A program made the position numbers and the translations under genes. This document shows, piece after piece, positions 8,635 through 17,505 of a stretch of 64,000 nucleotides of DNA. The notes under the pieces were generated by a model. That model worked only from the letters and a program-made list of their open reading frames with translations. It was not told where the DNA came from and searched no databases. Origin of the DNA: DATFTE01 sp963802575 (GTDB taxonomy: Bacteria; Acidobacteriota; Terriglobia; Terriglobales; Acidobacteriaceae); contig CAWDJF010000007.1 in NCBI GenBank assembly GCA_963802575.1, forward strand, positions 725,892-789,891, given 5' to 3'. Positions within the stretch are counted from its first letter, which is position 1, and each line of letters begins with the position of its first letter.

Positions 8635-10926
8635 GTGATTAAATCGCTGATTCGCCCGGGAATAGTGTTGCTGCTGGTCGCCGCCATCACACTGCCGGTC
8701 GCTGCCGACAAGGCTAAAACGTTGTACGAGAAGGCCAAAGACGCCGAAGCTCGGCAGGACTACGAACAGGCCTTCCAGTACTACAAGCAGGCCTACGACC
8801 TGAAGCCGAGGGACCTGAAGTACCGTGCCCCCTACGAGCGTACCAAGTTCCTGGCCGCCGCTTCGCACGTCCATCGCGGACAACTGCTTCGCGACGCGGG
8901 AAAACTCGACGAAGCCCTGGCGGAGTTTCAGAAAGCCACGCTCATCGATCCCGCGAGTTTCATAGCCGTGCAAGAGGTGAAGCGCACCCAGCGCATGGTT
9001 GATGAAGCCAAGGGGATGGGTCCGCAGGAAAATGTGGCACCCACGCCTGAAGCACTGGAAAAACGGGTTGTCAACGCTCCCGGCCCGGTCGAACTCACCA
9101 ATATCTCGAATGTTCCGATCACGCTGAAGCTGACCGAAGACACCAAGAACATCTATGAAACGGTCGGCAAACTGGCGGGGATCAATGTGCTGTTCGATCC
9201 CGACTACACTTCGCGGCGCATCAAGATTGAATTGAATGGAGTCACACTGGAAGAAGCGCTGGAGATTATCGCGCTCGAGTCGAAGACCTTCTGGCGCCCG
9301 GTGACGCCGAATACGATCTTTGTGGCCAGTGACACTCCGGCCAAACGCAAAGACGTCGAGCAGAGTGTAATCAAGACCTTCTATCTGGCAAATCTGTCGC
9401 AACCCACCGAGTTACAAGATGTGGTGAATGCGCTACGCCAGATTCTGGAAATTTCGCGAATTCAGCCGCTGCCTTCGCAGGGGGCGATTGTCGTCCGCGG
9501 TACTCCCGACCAGATTGCGTTGGCGGAAAAGCTGGTGGGCGACCTGGACAAGTCAAAATCTGAAGTGCTGGTAGAAATCGCTGTGATGCAAGTCAGCAAA
9601 GACAAGATGCGTACTCTGGGCGTCAGCCCGCCCACCAGCGCGACAGTGGCGCTGCAAAACAACATCAGCAATTCGACTACAGGCACCACGACCACCACTA
9701 CGACAACCAACAGCAACCAGGGTACCAGCGGAACGCCGAACCAGGTCAACCTGAACCGCCTGGGCAACTTGAACGCGACGGACTTCACGGTCACGATCCC
9801 GCCGGCGACGGCGACGGCGATGATGAGCGATACCAGCACAAAGATCATTCAGAACCCGCAGTTGCGCGCGCTCGATGGCCAGAAAGCTACCCTGAAGATC
9901 GGCGATCGCGTTCCAGTGGCGACTGGATCGTTCCAGCCCGGCATTGGCGGCGTCGGCATCAACCCACTGGTCAACACCCAGTTCCAATATCTCGATGTCG
10001 GCGTGAACATCGATATCACGCCCAAGGTGCACGCCAACCGTGAAGTCACACTGAAGATCTCAATGGACGTTTCCGCTGTGACTTCGACCACCAACATCGG
10101 GGGCATCAGCCAGCCGGTCATCGGACAACGCAAAGTAGAACACGAAATTCGCCTGAAGGAAGGCGAGGTAAACCTTCTCGGCGGCATTCTCGAAGATACG
10201 CAGACCAAATCGCTCAGCGGTATTCCGGGACTCGCGAACATTCCGATCTTGAAGTACCTGTTCTCGCAAACTACTACCGATCACAGCGAGAATGAAATTG
10301 TATTTGCGTTGATTCCGCACATCATTCGCGGACCGGATATCAGCGAACTGAACCAGAGAGCCGTGGATGTAGGCACGGCGAGCGCGATCGAATTGCGCCA
10401 TGCCGAGCGCCCGATGCCGACGGCGGTGCCGAGCGTGACTCCCGCGCCGACTTCACCTCCGCCGGTTCCCGTCCCTGCTCAGCCGACTCAGCCGCAAGCG
10501 GGAGCACCGGGAGCGGCAACCTTCGGCTTCGATCCTCCAAGCGTGACGCAGGCGCCGGGATCGACGTTCTCGATCAACGTGACCCTGAGCGGCGCACAGA
10601 ACGTTTATTCCGTGCCTTTGCAGGTGAGCTACGATCCGAAAATACTGCAGGTAGTGAACGTTTCGAACGGAACCCTGCTTTCGCAAGACGGACAAGCCGT
10701 CGCTCTCGTGCACCGTGACGACGACCAGACCGGCGCATTGCAGATTACGGCGACGCGGCCTCCTGGAGCGATCGGCGTGAATGGCCAAGGGCCGGTGGTA
10801 ACGCTGACTTTCCTGGCCAAGTCGCCGGGGCAGTCAAGCATTACAATTTCAAAAGGTGGGGCGAAAGATCCGAACCTGCAGTCATTGCCGGTGAACGGAG
10901 CGGTCGCGACCATCACGGTGCAGTAG
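8635..10926 (+). CDS. Type II/IV secretin with N-terminal TPRs and C-terminal cohesin-like domain
   Basis: The GTG at 8635 is preferred: it follows GAGGG and begins a signal peptide (residues VIKSLIRPGIVLLLVAAITL), whereas the ATG at 8575 adds a charged leader. The 763-aa product has TPR-like helices (AEARQDYEQAFQYYKQAYDL, about 30-130), secretin N-domains (NVPITLKL ... GINVLFDPDY; VVNALRQILEISRIQPLPSQ), then the secretin barrel core (DGQKATLKIGDRVP ... LKEGEVNLLGGIL ... IPGLANIPILKYLFS) to about 580. A proline-rich linker leads to an about 120-residue cohesin-like beta-sandwich (FGFDPPSVTQAPGSTFSINV to the end). It forms an outer-membrane ring for pseudopilus or pilus secretion. Two pseudopilin genes follow and probably share its operon. 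Confidence 0.88.
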   Translation: MIKSLIRPGIVLLLVAAITLPVAADKAKTLYEKAKDAEARQDYEQAFQYYKQAYDLKPRDLKYRAPYERTKFLAAASHVHRGQLLRDAGKLDEALAEFQKATLIDPASFIAVQEVKRTQRMVDEAKGMGPQENVAPTPEALEKRVVNAPGPVELTNISNVPITLKLTEDTKNIYETVGKLAGINVLFDPDYTSRRIKIELNGVTLEEALEIIALESKTFWRPVTPNTIFVASDTPAKRKDVEQSVIKTFYLANLSQPTELQDVVNALRQILEISRIQPLPSQGAIVVRGTPDQIALAEKLVGDLDKSKSEVLVEIAVMQVSKDKMRTLGVSPPTSATVALQNNISNSTTGTTTTTTTTNSNQGTSGTPNQVNLNRLGNLNATDFTVTIPPATATAMMSDTSTKIIQNPQLRALDGQKATLKIGDRVPVATGSFQPGIGGVGINPLVNTQFQYLDVGVNIDITPKVHANREVTLKISMDVSAVTSTTNIGGISQPVIGQRKVEHEIRLKEGEVNLLGGILEDTQTKSLSGIPGLANIPILKYLFSQTTTDHSENEIVFALIPHIIRGPDISELNQRAVDVGTASAIELRHAERPMPTAVPSVTPAPTSPPPVPVPAQPTQPQAGAPGAATFGFDPPSVTQAPGSTFSINVTLSGAQNVYSVPLQVSYDPKILQVVNVSNGTLLSQDGQAVALVHRDDDQTGALQITATRPPGAIGVNGQGPVVTLTFLAKSPGQSSITISKGGAKDPNLQSLPVNGAVATITVQ

Positions 10927-10936
10927 AGGCAAGAGA

Positions 10937-10970
10937 ATTGTCGATTTTCGATTGCCGATTGTCGATTGAA
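10937..10970. repeat. Reduplicated TCGATT-word repeat
   Basis: Several degenerate copies of (A)TTGTCGATT stand in a row between the secretin and the first pseudopilin. The same word family recurs at 15361, 22220 (reverse strand) and 43721. A TTCGGCTTCGC-n-GCTCAGGATGAC element follows at 11061-11099. Confidence 0.6.
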
Positions 10971-11115
10971 AAAACAAGGTGCTTAAGCTCTCGCGGGGAT
11001 TGGGCTTTTGTCTGGTCGGAAGGAAGACACGGCTCGGTCGGGCTTTTGTAGTGCGGTAGGGGTCCTTCGGCTTCGCCTGCGCTACGCTCAGGATGACTTG
11101 GTAATGGAGAGCGGT

Positions 11116-11571
11116 ATGAAGTGGAAAGCGAAATCCGGCGGGTTCACGCTGATCGAATTGATTGTGGCGACGGCGATCCTGGTGATTCTGACCGGGCTGG
11201 CGATTCCCCTGGCGCGAGTCACCATCAAGCGGGAAAGAGAGCGCGAATTGCGCACCGCACTGTGGCAGATGCGCGACGCCATCGACCGTTACAAAGATGC
11301 CGCCGACCGCGGAGCCTTTCAAACCAAAGTGGGATCGGAAGGTTATCCTCCAGACCTGGACACGCTGGTGAAGGGCGTGGATGTGGGCGGAAAGAAAGTG
11401 CGCTTCCTGCGAAAGATTCCGATGGACCCCATGACTGGAGGCACGGAGTGGGGGATGCGCGCCATGAAGGACGATCCTGATTCGGATTCATGGGGCGGCG
11501 ACAATGTGTTCGACGTCTACACCAAATCGCAGGGTGAAGGGCTCGACGGAACGAAATACAAAGACTGGTAG
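11116..11571 (+). CDS. GspG-type pseudopilin
   Basis: This is a 151-aa pseudopilin. I chose ATG 11116, preceded by GGAGAG, because it leaves the short basic leader MKWKAKSGG before the prepilin cleavage motif G-FTLIEL; an ATG 12 bases upstream is also possible. The hydrophobic helix FTLIELIVATAILVILTGLA is followed by the basic KRERERELRTALWQMRDAID segment. The C-terminal part is GspG-like (GYPPDLDTLVKGV, KIPMDPMTGGTEW). It probably builds the pseudopilus working with the secretin upstream. Its TAG stop is immediately followed by the ATG of the next pseudopilin. Confidence 0.9.
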   Translation: MKWKAKSGGFTLIELIVATAILVILTGLAIPLARVTIKRERERELRTALWQMRDAIDRYKDAADRGAFQTKVGSEGYPPDLDTLVKGVDVGGKKVRFLRKIPMDPMTGGTEWGMRAMKDDPDSDSWGGDNVFDVYTKSQGEGLDGTKYKDW

Positions 11572-11973
11572 ATGATAAGACGCGGCAAAAACCGGAGCCG
11601 GGGATTCACCCTGATCGAGTTGATGATCGTGATCAGCATTCTGCTGATTCTGCTGGCGATCTCCATCCCCGCGTATAACCAGTCGATTCTGCGCGCCAAG
11701 GAGTCGGTGCTGCGGCAGGATTTGTTCCAGTTGCGCTCGCTGATTTCGCAGTACACGCTCGACAAGCAGAAAGCTCCGCAGTCACTCGAAGACCTGGTCA
11801 CCGCGGGATATTTGAAGCAGCTTCCTCCGGACCCCACGACCGGGAAAGCCGATTGGGAGGCGCAACAAGAAGACGTCACGCTCTCCGTCGATCAACAGGA
11901 CCCTGGGATTGACGATGTGCACAGCTCGTCGACGCAGGTGGGGAGCGATGGGACTGCGTACAACACGTGGTAG
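11572..11973 (+). CDS. Second GspG-type pseudopilin
   Basis: This is a 133-aa pseudopilin that starts directly after the stop of the previous gene, so the two are translationally coupled. The leader is MIRRGKNRSRG, cleaved before FTLIELMIVISILLILLAIS with the conserved Glu at position +5. The rest matches the GspG pattern (KAPQSLEDLVTAGYLKQLP, DPTTGKADW). It is a likely paralogue of its neighbour and part of the same secretion apparatus. No prepilin peptidase, ATPase or GspF gene lies in this window. Confidence 0.9.
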   Translation: MIRRGKNRSRGFTLIELMIVISILLILLAISIPAYNQSILRAKESVLRQDLFQLRSLISQYTLDKQKAPQSLEDLVTAGYLKQLPPDPTTGKADWEAQQEDVTLSVDQQDPGIDDVHSSSTQVGSDGTAYNTW

Positions 11974-12060
11974 AACCCACTACCTAGTACCGAGTACCCA
12001 GTACCGAGTTAAATCCATCCAGACGTTGATCCTTTGATTTGCAATCCATTGAACTAGCTT

Positions 12061-12150
12061 TGTCATTCCGAGTGAAACGAGGAATCTGCTTTCCTTTGGA
12101 GCATCAACGCTGCCGGCGGAAGCAGATTCCTCGCTTTGCTCGGAATGACA
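12061..12150. repeat. Long perfect-register hairpin (30-bp arms) upstream of hutU
   Basis: Arms 12061-12090 and 12121-12150 are inverted copies with 3 mismatches in 30, around a 30-bp loop; each arm starts TGTCATTCCGAG and ends AGGAATCTGCT. It occupies the 319-bp gap between the pseudopilin and hutU. The same gap also holds reduplicated AGTACCGAGT words at 11980-12009 and once more at 12231-12240. Confidence 0.8.
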
Positions 12151-12292
12151 ATGGTGAAGGAAATGAATGCCGCCGTCTTCGGCGGACCTTCTGTCTTTCC
12201 CGGCGCTTCTATCTTCCCCGGGGAGCTGTTCAGTACCGAGAGGTCTACCTCGCCGTTTGAAACATGCGCAACCGATGCACTACCATCTAGGC

Positions 12293-13969
12293 ATGCCGGT
12301 TGAAACGGAAATTTCCCCTTCTACCTACACGCCTGTGCGCGCGCCGCGAGGGAACGCGATTTCCTGCAAGGGGTGGCAGCAGGAAGCGGCGATGCGCATG
12401 TTGATGAACAACCTCGACGAAGAGGTGGCGGAGCGTCCGAAAGATTTGGTGGTGTATGGCGGCACGGGCCGCGCGGCGCGCAGTTGGGAGGCCTACCACG
12501 CCATCATCAACTCGCTGAAGTCGCTGGCCGACGATGAGACCTTGCTGGTGCAGTCGGGCAAGCCGGTCGGCATTTTCAAGACGCACGAGTACGCGCCGCG
12601 GGTGCTGATCGCGAATTCGAATCTGGTGGGGCATTGGTCCAACTGGGAGAAGTTCAACGAACTCGAACGCGCGGGCCTGATGATGTACGGACAGATGACG
12701 GCGGGCTCGTGGATTTATATCGGGTCGCAAGGCATTGTGCAGGGAACGTTCGAGACGTTTTCGTCGGCGGGCGAAAAACATTTTGGCGGGGACCTGTCGG
12801 GAAAATTAATTGTGTCGGGCGGCATGGGCGGTATGGGTGGCGCGCAGCCGCTGGCAGCAACCATGACAGGCGCGGCCTTCCTGGGAATTGATGTCGACGC
12901 GGAGCGCATTAAGAAGCGGCTGAAAACCGGTTATTGCGATTTCATGGTGACGACGCTCGATGAGGCATTGCGCATCCTGAAGAATGCGGTGCGGAAGAAA
13001 GAAAATGTTTCGGTCGGGCTGGTGGGCAATTGCGCTGACATTATTCCGGAGCTTGCCGAGCGCGGCGTGGTGCCGGACATTCTGACGGATCAGACTTCGG
13101 CGCACGATCCTCTGAATGGATATGTGCCGAACGGGATGACGCTGGAAGAGGCGATGGCGCTGCGGAAGAACGATCCTAAGGCCTATGAAGAGAAGTCGCT
13201 CGATGCGATGGCGCGGCATGTCGAAGGCATGCTGCGGTTGCAGAAGATGGGATCGGTCACGTTTGATTACGGAAATAATATTCGGACGTTCGCGTTTCAG
13301 CGCGGCGTGAAGAACGCGTACGATTTTCCGGGATTTGTGCCGGCGTATATTCGTCCTCTGTTCTGCGAAGGGCGCGGGCCGTTTCGCTGGGTGGCGCTGT
13401 CGGGCGAGGCGTCGGACATTCACGTCACTGACGATCTGATCCTGGAATTGTTTCCAGAGAATCGGATTCTGCGGCGCTGGATTGACTTGGCGAAGAAGAG
13501 AATCAAATTTCAAGGGTTGCCGGCGCGCATTTGCTGGCTGGGATACGGCGAGCGTGCGCAGTTTGGGCTGGCGATCAATGATCTGGTTCGCAAGGGGAAG
13601 ATCAAGGCGCCAATTGTCATCGGACGTGACCATCTGGATTGCGGGTCGGTGGCGTCTCCTTTCCGCGAGACCGAGAGTATGAAAGATGGATCGGACGCGG
13701 TGGCGGATTGGCCGATCCTGAATGCGTTGGTGAATACGGCGGCGGGAGCGTCGTGGGTGTCGGTGCATAACGGCGGCGGCGTGGGCATTGGCTATTCGCT
13801 GCACGCGGGGCAAGTCACGGTGGCTGACGGGACCGACATGATGGCGAAGCGCATTGAGCGCGTGCTGACGACGGATCCGGGGATGGGCGTGATCCGGCAT
13901 GTGGACGCGGGGTATGACGAGGCGAAGGAGTTCGCGGCGAAGACGGGCGTGAAAGTGCCGATGAAGTAG
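12293..13969 (+). CDS. hutU: Urocanate hydratase
   Basis: Urocanase converts urocanate to imidazolone propionate, the second step of histidine degradation, using tightly bound NAD as electrophile. ATG 12293 gives 558 aa, matching the family's about 557; the longer reading from 12167 is not needed. Motifs include YGGTGRAARSWEAYHAI, the glycine-rich NAD-binding GGMGGMGGAQPLA, DQTSAHDPLNGY, and the catalytic Cys in ARICWLGYGER at about residue 414. The next gene on the same strand is hutI, the following enzyme; hutH is not in the window. Upstream sequence is repeat-rich and the ribosome site is weak. Confidence 0.97.
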   Translation: MPVETEISPSTYTPVRAPRGNAISCKGWQQEAAMRMLMNNLDEEVAERPKDLVVYGGTGRAARSWEAYHAIINSLKSLADDETLLVQSGKPVGIFKTHEYAPRVLIANSNLVGHWSNWEKFNELERAGLMMYGQMTAGSWIYIGSQGIVQGTFETFSSAGEKHFGGDLSGKLIVSGGMGGMGGAQPLAATMTGAAFLGIDVDAERIKKRLKTGYCDFMVTTLDEALRILKNAVRKKENVSVGLVGNCADIIPELAERGVVPDILTDQTSAHDPLNGYVPNGMTLEEAMALRKNDPKAYEEKSLDAMARHVEGMLRLQKMGSVTFDYGNNIRTFAFQRGVKNAYDFPGFVPAYIRPLFCEGRGPFRWVALSGEASDIHVTDDLILELFPENRILRRWIDLAKKRIKFQGLPARICWLGYGERAQFGLAINDLVRKGKIKAPIVIGRDHLDCGSVASPFRETESMKDGSDAVADWPILNALVNTAAGASWVSVHNGGGVGIGYSLHAGQVTVADGTDMMAKRIERVLTTDPGMGVIRHVDAGYDEAKEFAAKTGVKVPMK

Positions 13970-14015
13970 CTTCAGACGGGTGTGGGCGTTCTGGCTCGTC
14001 TGGCAATCTCTGAAC

Positions 14016-15353
14016 ATGAAGAGACGCGAAACAAATCGAGTCGAGCTTCGCTCGGCTGGACGGGCGAAGGCGCCCGTCCCCACAGCGGCAATTCTTCTCG
14101 TCAATGTCGGCCAGCTTCTGACGCTGCGGTGCGCTACACCGGGTCCGCGGCGAGGGCCTTCTCTCAGCGAGCTCGGCGTCATCAATGATGGCGCGGTGCT
14201 TTGCGTGGGCGGCAAAATCGTATGTGTCGGCTCTACGAAAGACGCTCTTCGCGACTCGTGGTTCAGGAAGAACCGCAAGAAGATTATCGAGATCGACTGC
14301 GAAGGACAGGTCGTGCTGCCAGGGTTTGTGGATTCGCACACCCATCCCGTGTTTGTTGCGCCGCGGTTGGTGGATTTTGAGAAGCGTATTTCTGGTGCGA
14401 CCTACGAGCAGATTGCCGAGGCCGGAGGGGGCATTCGGGCGAGTATCGACGGGGTGCGGCGGGCATCGAAAAATGTTTTGGCCGAAAAGGTGCTCGTGGC
14501 GCTGCGCGAGATGGCCGAACAGGGGACGACGACCGTGGAAGCGAAGTCCGGATATGGACTATCGCTTGAGGCGGAACTGAAGTCTTTGCAGGCTATTCGC
14601 GAGGCGGCAAAGCAGTGGCCCGGGACGGTCGTACCTACTTTGCTGGGAGCGCATGTGGTTCCCAAGGAATTTGCGGGGCGAGCTGACGAGTATGTGCGTG
14701 TCATTTGCGATGACATGATTCCGCAGGCAGCAAGGAGCAAGCTGGCTAGCTTTGTCGACGTCTTCACCGAGCGGGGGGCATTTACTTCCGCACAGACGGA
14801 AGCGATTTTTGCGGCGGCCGGACAGTACGGGCTTGGCGTCCGTGCACATGTGTGCCAGTTGAGCCAGACCTCGGTCGGTCCGTTCGCGCGCTTCACTCCA
14901 GCTTCGTTCGATCACATGGATCACGTGGACGACCGCGAAATTCCGGCTCTCGCCCAACAGGAGACGGTCGCGACCCTGGTTCCAGGGGCGAATTATTTTC
15001 TGGGATTAGAGAAATATCCTCCGGCGCGAAAGCTGATCGACGGAGGCGTGGCTGTTGCGCTGGCTACTGATTACAATCCTGGATCTTCTCCGACCGCAAG
15101 CATGCCGTTCGTGCTTTCGCTCGCTTGCACTCATATGAAGATGTCGCCAGCCGAAGCGATTGGAGCGGCTACGATCAATGGTGCGTGGGCGCTCCGTCTG
15201 CAAGACCGGAAAGGCTCGATCGAGCCGGGGAAAGATGCGGATCTGGCGGTCTTTGACGTCAGAGACTACCGCGAGATCGCCTACTGGTTCGCCTCGAACC
15301 GCTGTGCTGTGACGGTGCTGAATGGGACTTGGCATATCGCGCAGGCGGAGTAG
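14016..15353 (+). CDS. hutI: Imidazolonepropionase
   Basis: HutI hydrolyses imidazolone-5-propionate to formimino-glutamate. Family signatures are present: metal site GFVDSHTHPVF, GGGIRASIDGVRRAS, TTVEAKSGYGL, HVDDREIPALAQQ and ATDYNPGSSPTASM. The start is uncertain: ATG 14016 gives 445 aa, longer than the usual about 405, and the extra N-terminal part is translated from a dispersed repeat (CGGCTGGACGGGCGAAGGCG, from 14053). The family-like sequence begins only at ILLVNVGQLLTL near 14094, where no ATG/GTG is evident. It lies 46 bases after hutU and is presumably co-transcribed. Confidence 0.92.
   Translation: MKRRETNRVELRSAGRAKAPVPTAAILLVNVGQLLTLRCATPGPRRGPSLSELGVINDGAVLCVGGKIVCVGSTKDALRDSWFRKNRKKIIEIDCEGQVVLPGFVDSHTHPVFVAPRLVDFEKRISGATYEQIAEAGGGIRASIDGVRRASKNVLAEKVLVALREMAEQGTTTVEAKSGYGLSLEAELKSLQAIREAAKQWPGTVVPTLLGAHVVPKEFAGRADEYVRVICDDMIPQAARSKLASFVDVFTERGAFTSAQTEAIFAAAGQYGLGVRAHVCQLSQTSVGPFARFTPASFDHMDHVDDREIPALAQQETVATLVPGANYFLGLEKYPPARKLIDGGVAVALATDYNPGSSPTASMPFVLSLACTHMKMSPAEAIGAATINGAWALRLQDRKGSIEPGKDADLAVFDVRDYREIAYWFASNRCAVTVLNGTWHIAQAE
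14053..14083. repeat. GGCTGGACGGGCG-type hairpin repeat inside the annotated hutI 5' end
   Basis: A short self-complementary word (GGGCG-AAGG-CGCCC core, ending GTCCCCAC) has a relative at 31140-31166 upstream of the glycosyltransferase gene. It falls inside the reading frame of hutI and would encode the non-family N-terminal extension. Confidence 0.55.
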
Positions 15354-15360
15354 TCGTGGA

Positions 15361-15564
15361 TTTACGATTGTCGATTGTTGATTGTCGATTTGAAAACCCA
15401 GGACATCACCACAGAGACGCAGAGGAAATCTTAGATTCTATGCCTTAGCATCGAGGCGGAACGCGCGCCGGGTGCACTAAGGCTAAGAGCTAAAGACTAA
15501 AAGCTAAAAGCTGAACCCGATTTGCGCTTTTCCCCGCTGTCCGACGATACTATTTGTACCCAAA
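15361..15564. repeat. Reduplicated intergenic words upstream of pepA
   Basis: 15361-15397 is a run of degenerate ATTGTCGATT words. 15479-15513 is a run of AGCTAAAAGCTAAAAGC-type words. The gap between hutI and pepA holds no gene that I can see. Confidence 0.6.
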
Positions 15565-17043
15565 ATGAAAACTAATCTTCTTAGCTCCAATCCTGCCGAA
15601 GTAGAAGCCGAGTGTCTTGCCGTGGTCGTCCTCGATCGCGGCGAGAAAGACAAGTCCGACGTATTCGTCGACTCGAGCGACGGCGCTGTGCAGGCCGCTG
15701 CCAAGGACGTGATTGCTAGTGGCGAAGTCACCGGTAAGCCGCTTGAAACCACACTGCTGCATAAGCCCGCCGGCATGAAGGCCAAGCGTTTGCTGCTGGT
15801 CGGCGGAGGCAAAGCCGCGAAGTTCTCGGCCTCCGAACTGCGCAAGCTGGCCGGAGCCGCCGTGCGCACGCTGAAATCGCGTGGCCTGCGCAGTTTCGCC
15901 TTTGCCGCGCCGCAGAGCGTTGATGCCGCGGAAGCGACGAAGGCGATTGTCGAGGGAGCCTTCGTCGGCAACTTCGAGCCGGATTATTACAAGAGCGACC
16001 GCAAGGATCAGAAAATCGACGCGCTGACCGTCGTCGCCAAGGGTGATTTGCAGAAGGCGCTCGACGAGGCGCGGATCATCGGAGAATCGCAGAACTTTGT
16101 GCGCGACCTGGTGAACGAGCCGTCGAACCGCATGACGCCGACGGTGCTGGGCGAGCGCGCGAAAAAGATGGCGCAAGAAGTTGGCTTGAAGTGCGAAGTC
16201 TACGGCGCCGACAAGATTAAAGAATTGAAGATGGGAGCCTTCTGGAGCGTGGCCCAGGGATCGGATGAGCCTCCGGCGCTGATCGTTTTGAAGTACGAGC
16301 CCACAGGCGCTCCCGAGAAACCGGTGCTCGGTCTTGTCGGGAAAGGCATTACGTTTGATACGGGCGGCATCTCGATCAAGCCGGCCGATGGCATGGAGAA
16401 GATGAAATACGACATGGCCGGGGGCGCGACCATGATCGGGGCCATGCGCGCGATCGCCATGCTCAAGCCGAAAGTGAAAGTGACGGCCATCATCTGCGCG
16501 ACCGAAAACATGCCTTCCGGCAAAGCGCAGAAGCCGGGAGACGTGCAGATCGCCATGTCGGGCAAGTCGATTGAGATCATCAATACCGATGCCGAAGGGC
16601 GGCTGGTGCTCGCGGACGGCCTGCACTATGCGAAGCAGCTTGGCTGCACGCATCTGGTCGATGCGGCGACTTTGACTGGTGCAGTCGTGGTTGCCCTAGG
16701 CTACGTGAATGCGGGGCTGTTCACCAATGATGACAAGATGTACGAGCGCTTCCAGAACGCGCTCAACAAAGCGGGCGAGAAGATGTGGCGACTGCCGCTC
16801 GATGAAGAGTACAAAGACAGCATCAAGTCGACCATCGCCGACATCGTGAACTCCGGTGGGCGCTGGGGCGGAGCCATCACCGCAGCCATGTTCTTGAAAG
16901 AATTCGCGGAAGACACGCCGTGGATCCATCTCGACATCGCCGGCACAGCGTGGACCGAAGAAGCGAAACCGTGGATCGCTAAGGGTCCGTCGGGGATCGC
17001 GCTGCGCAGTCTGGTCGAGTTCGCCCGCAACTTTGGCAGCTAA
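15565..17043 (+). CDS. pepA: Leucyl aminopeptidase (M17)
   Basis: This is a 492-aa cytosolic di-metal aminopeptidase that releases N-terminal residues from peptides. The M17 C-terminal catalytic domain is complete: VGKGITFDTGGISIKP, KYDMAGGATMIGAM, the family signature NTDAEGRLVLADGL at about residue 339, and the closing GGAITAAMFLKEF ... WIHLDIAGTAW. The N-terminal macro-like domain covers about residues 1-165. The length is normal for PepA. ATG 15565 has no obvious Shine-Dalgarno. It stands alone on its strand between repeat-rich gaps. Confidence 0.95.
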   Translation: MKTNLLSSNPAEVEAECLAVVVLDRGEKDKSDVFVDSSDGAVQAAAKDVIASGEVTGKPLETTLLHKPAGMKAKRLLLVGGGKAAKFSASELRKLAGAAVRTLKSRGLRSFAFAAPQSVDAAEATKAIVEGAFVGNFEPDYYKSDRKDQKIDALTVVAKGDLQKALDEARIIGESQNFVRDLVNEPSNRMTPTVLGERAKKMAQEVGLKCEVYGADKIKELKMGAFWSVAQGSDEPPALIVLKYEPTGAPEKPVLGLVGKGITFDTGGISIKPADGMEKMKYDMAGGATMIGAMRAIAMLKPKVKVTAIICATENMPSGKAQKPGDVQIAMSGKSIEIINTDAEGRLVLADGLHYAKQLGCTHLVDAATLTGAVVVALGYVNAGLFTNDDKMYERFQNALNKAGEKMWRLPLDEEYKDSIKSTIADIVNSGGRWGGAITAAMFLKEFAEDTPWIHLDIAGTAWTEEAKPWIAKGPSGIALRSLVEFARNFGS

Positions 17044-17052
17044 GAAAAACCT

Positions 17053-17086
17053 GGCCACGGATTTGCGCGGATTCTCACGGATAAGT
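17053..17086. repeat. GCCACGGATTTGCGCGGAT word repeat
   Basis: This copy of a GCCACGGAT-n-GCGGATxxTCACGGAT word is followed by relatives at 17731-17763 and 17827-17859, so three lie within 0.8 kb around the small membrane genes. Confidence 0.55.
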
Positions 17087-17228
17087 CTTTAGGGAATTTA
17101 AACATTAGTGTTAATCCGCCCAATCCGTAGCCGTTTTGTATTCCCAATACAGCCGCCAGGCTTTCTTCGGCATCTTATGCCTGCACTGACTCGGGTCTTA
17201 ACAAATCAACTGGCTTGGAGGCCAATCG

Positions 17229-17444
17229 ATGAAGCCTTTATTTCTGATCGGACTGGTGGTGCTGGTTCTGGGCGTGCTCTCGTTCTTCGTTCCCATTCCA
17301 CACACGGAAAATCACGGCGTCAAAGTCGGAGATACCAGCATTGGCATACAAACGCACGACAGCGAACATATCGCTCCGGCGGTCAGCGGAGTCTTGGTAG
17401 CGGTGGGAGCAGTACTGATGATTGCGGGCGGGCGAAAAGGTTAG
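17229..17444 (+). CDS. Small membrane protein, tandem paralogue A
   Basis: This 71-aa protein has two predicted membrane helices (MKPLFLIGLVVLVLGVLSFF and VSGVLVAVGAVLMIAG) joined by a polar loop with PIPHTENHGVKVGDTSIG. A strong ribosome site (TTGGAGG, nine bases before ATG) supports it. It is a close paralogue of the equally long gene at 17506-17721, with the same loop core SENHGVKVG / TENHGVKVG and C-terminal AG-x-RKG. I do not recognise the family with confidence. The pair probably arose by local duplication. Confidence 0.75.
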   Translation: MKPLFLIGLVVLVLGVLSFFVPIPHTENHGVKVGDTSIGIQTHDSEHIAPAVSGVLVAVGAVLMIAGGRKG

Positions 17445-17505
17445 TGGAAGGCAGAACCGGATGTGAGAGGGCGCAACCCGGCTGCGCCTTTTGCTTGGAG
17501 GTCGA

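Noticed and set aside
12806..14341. 511-aa minus-strand ORF across hutU and hutI
   Set aside because: Antisense to two clear enzymes; His/Arg-rich sequence without domains.
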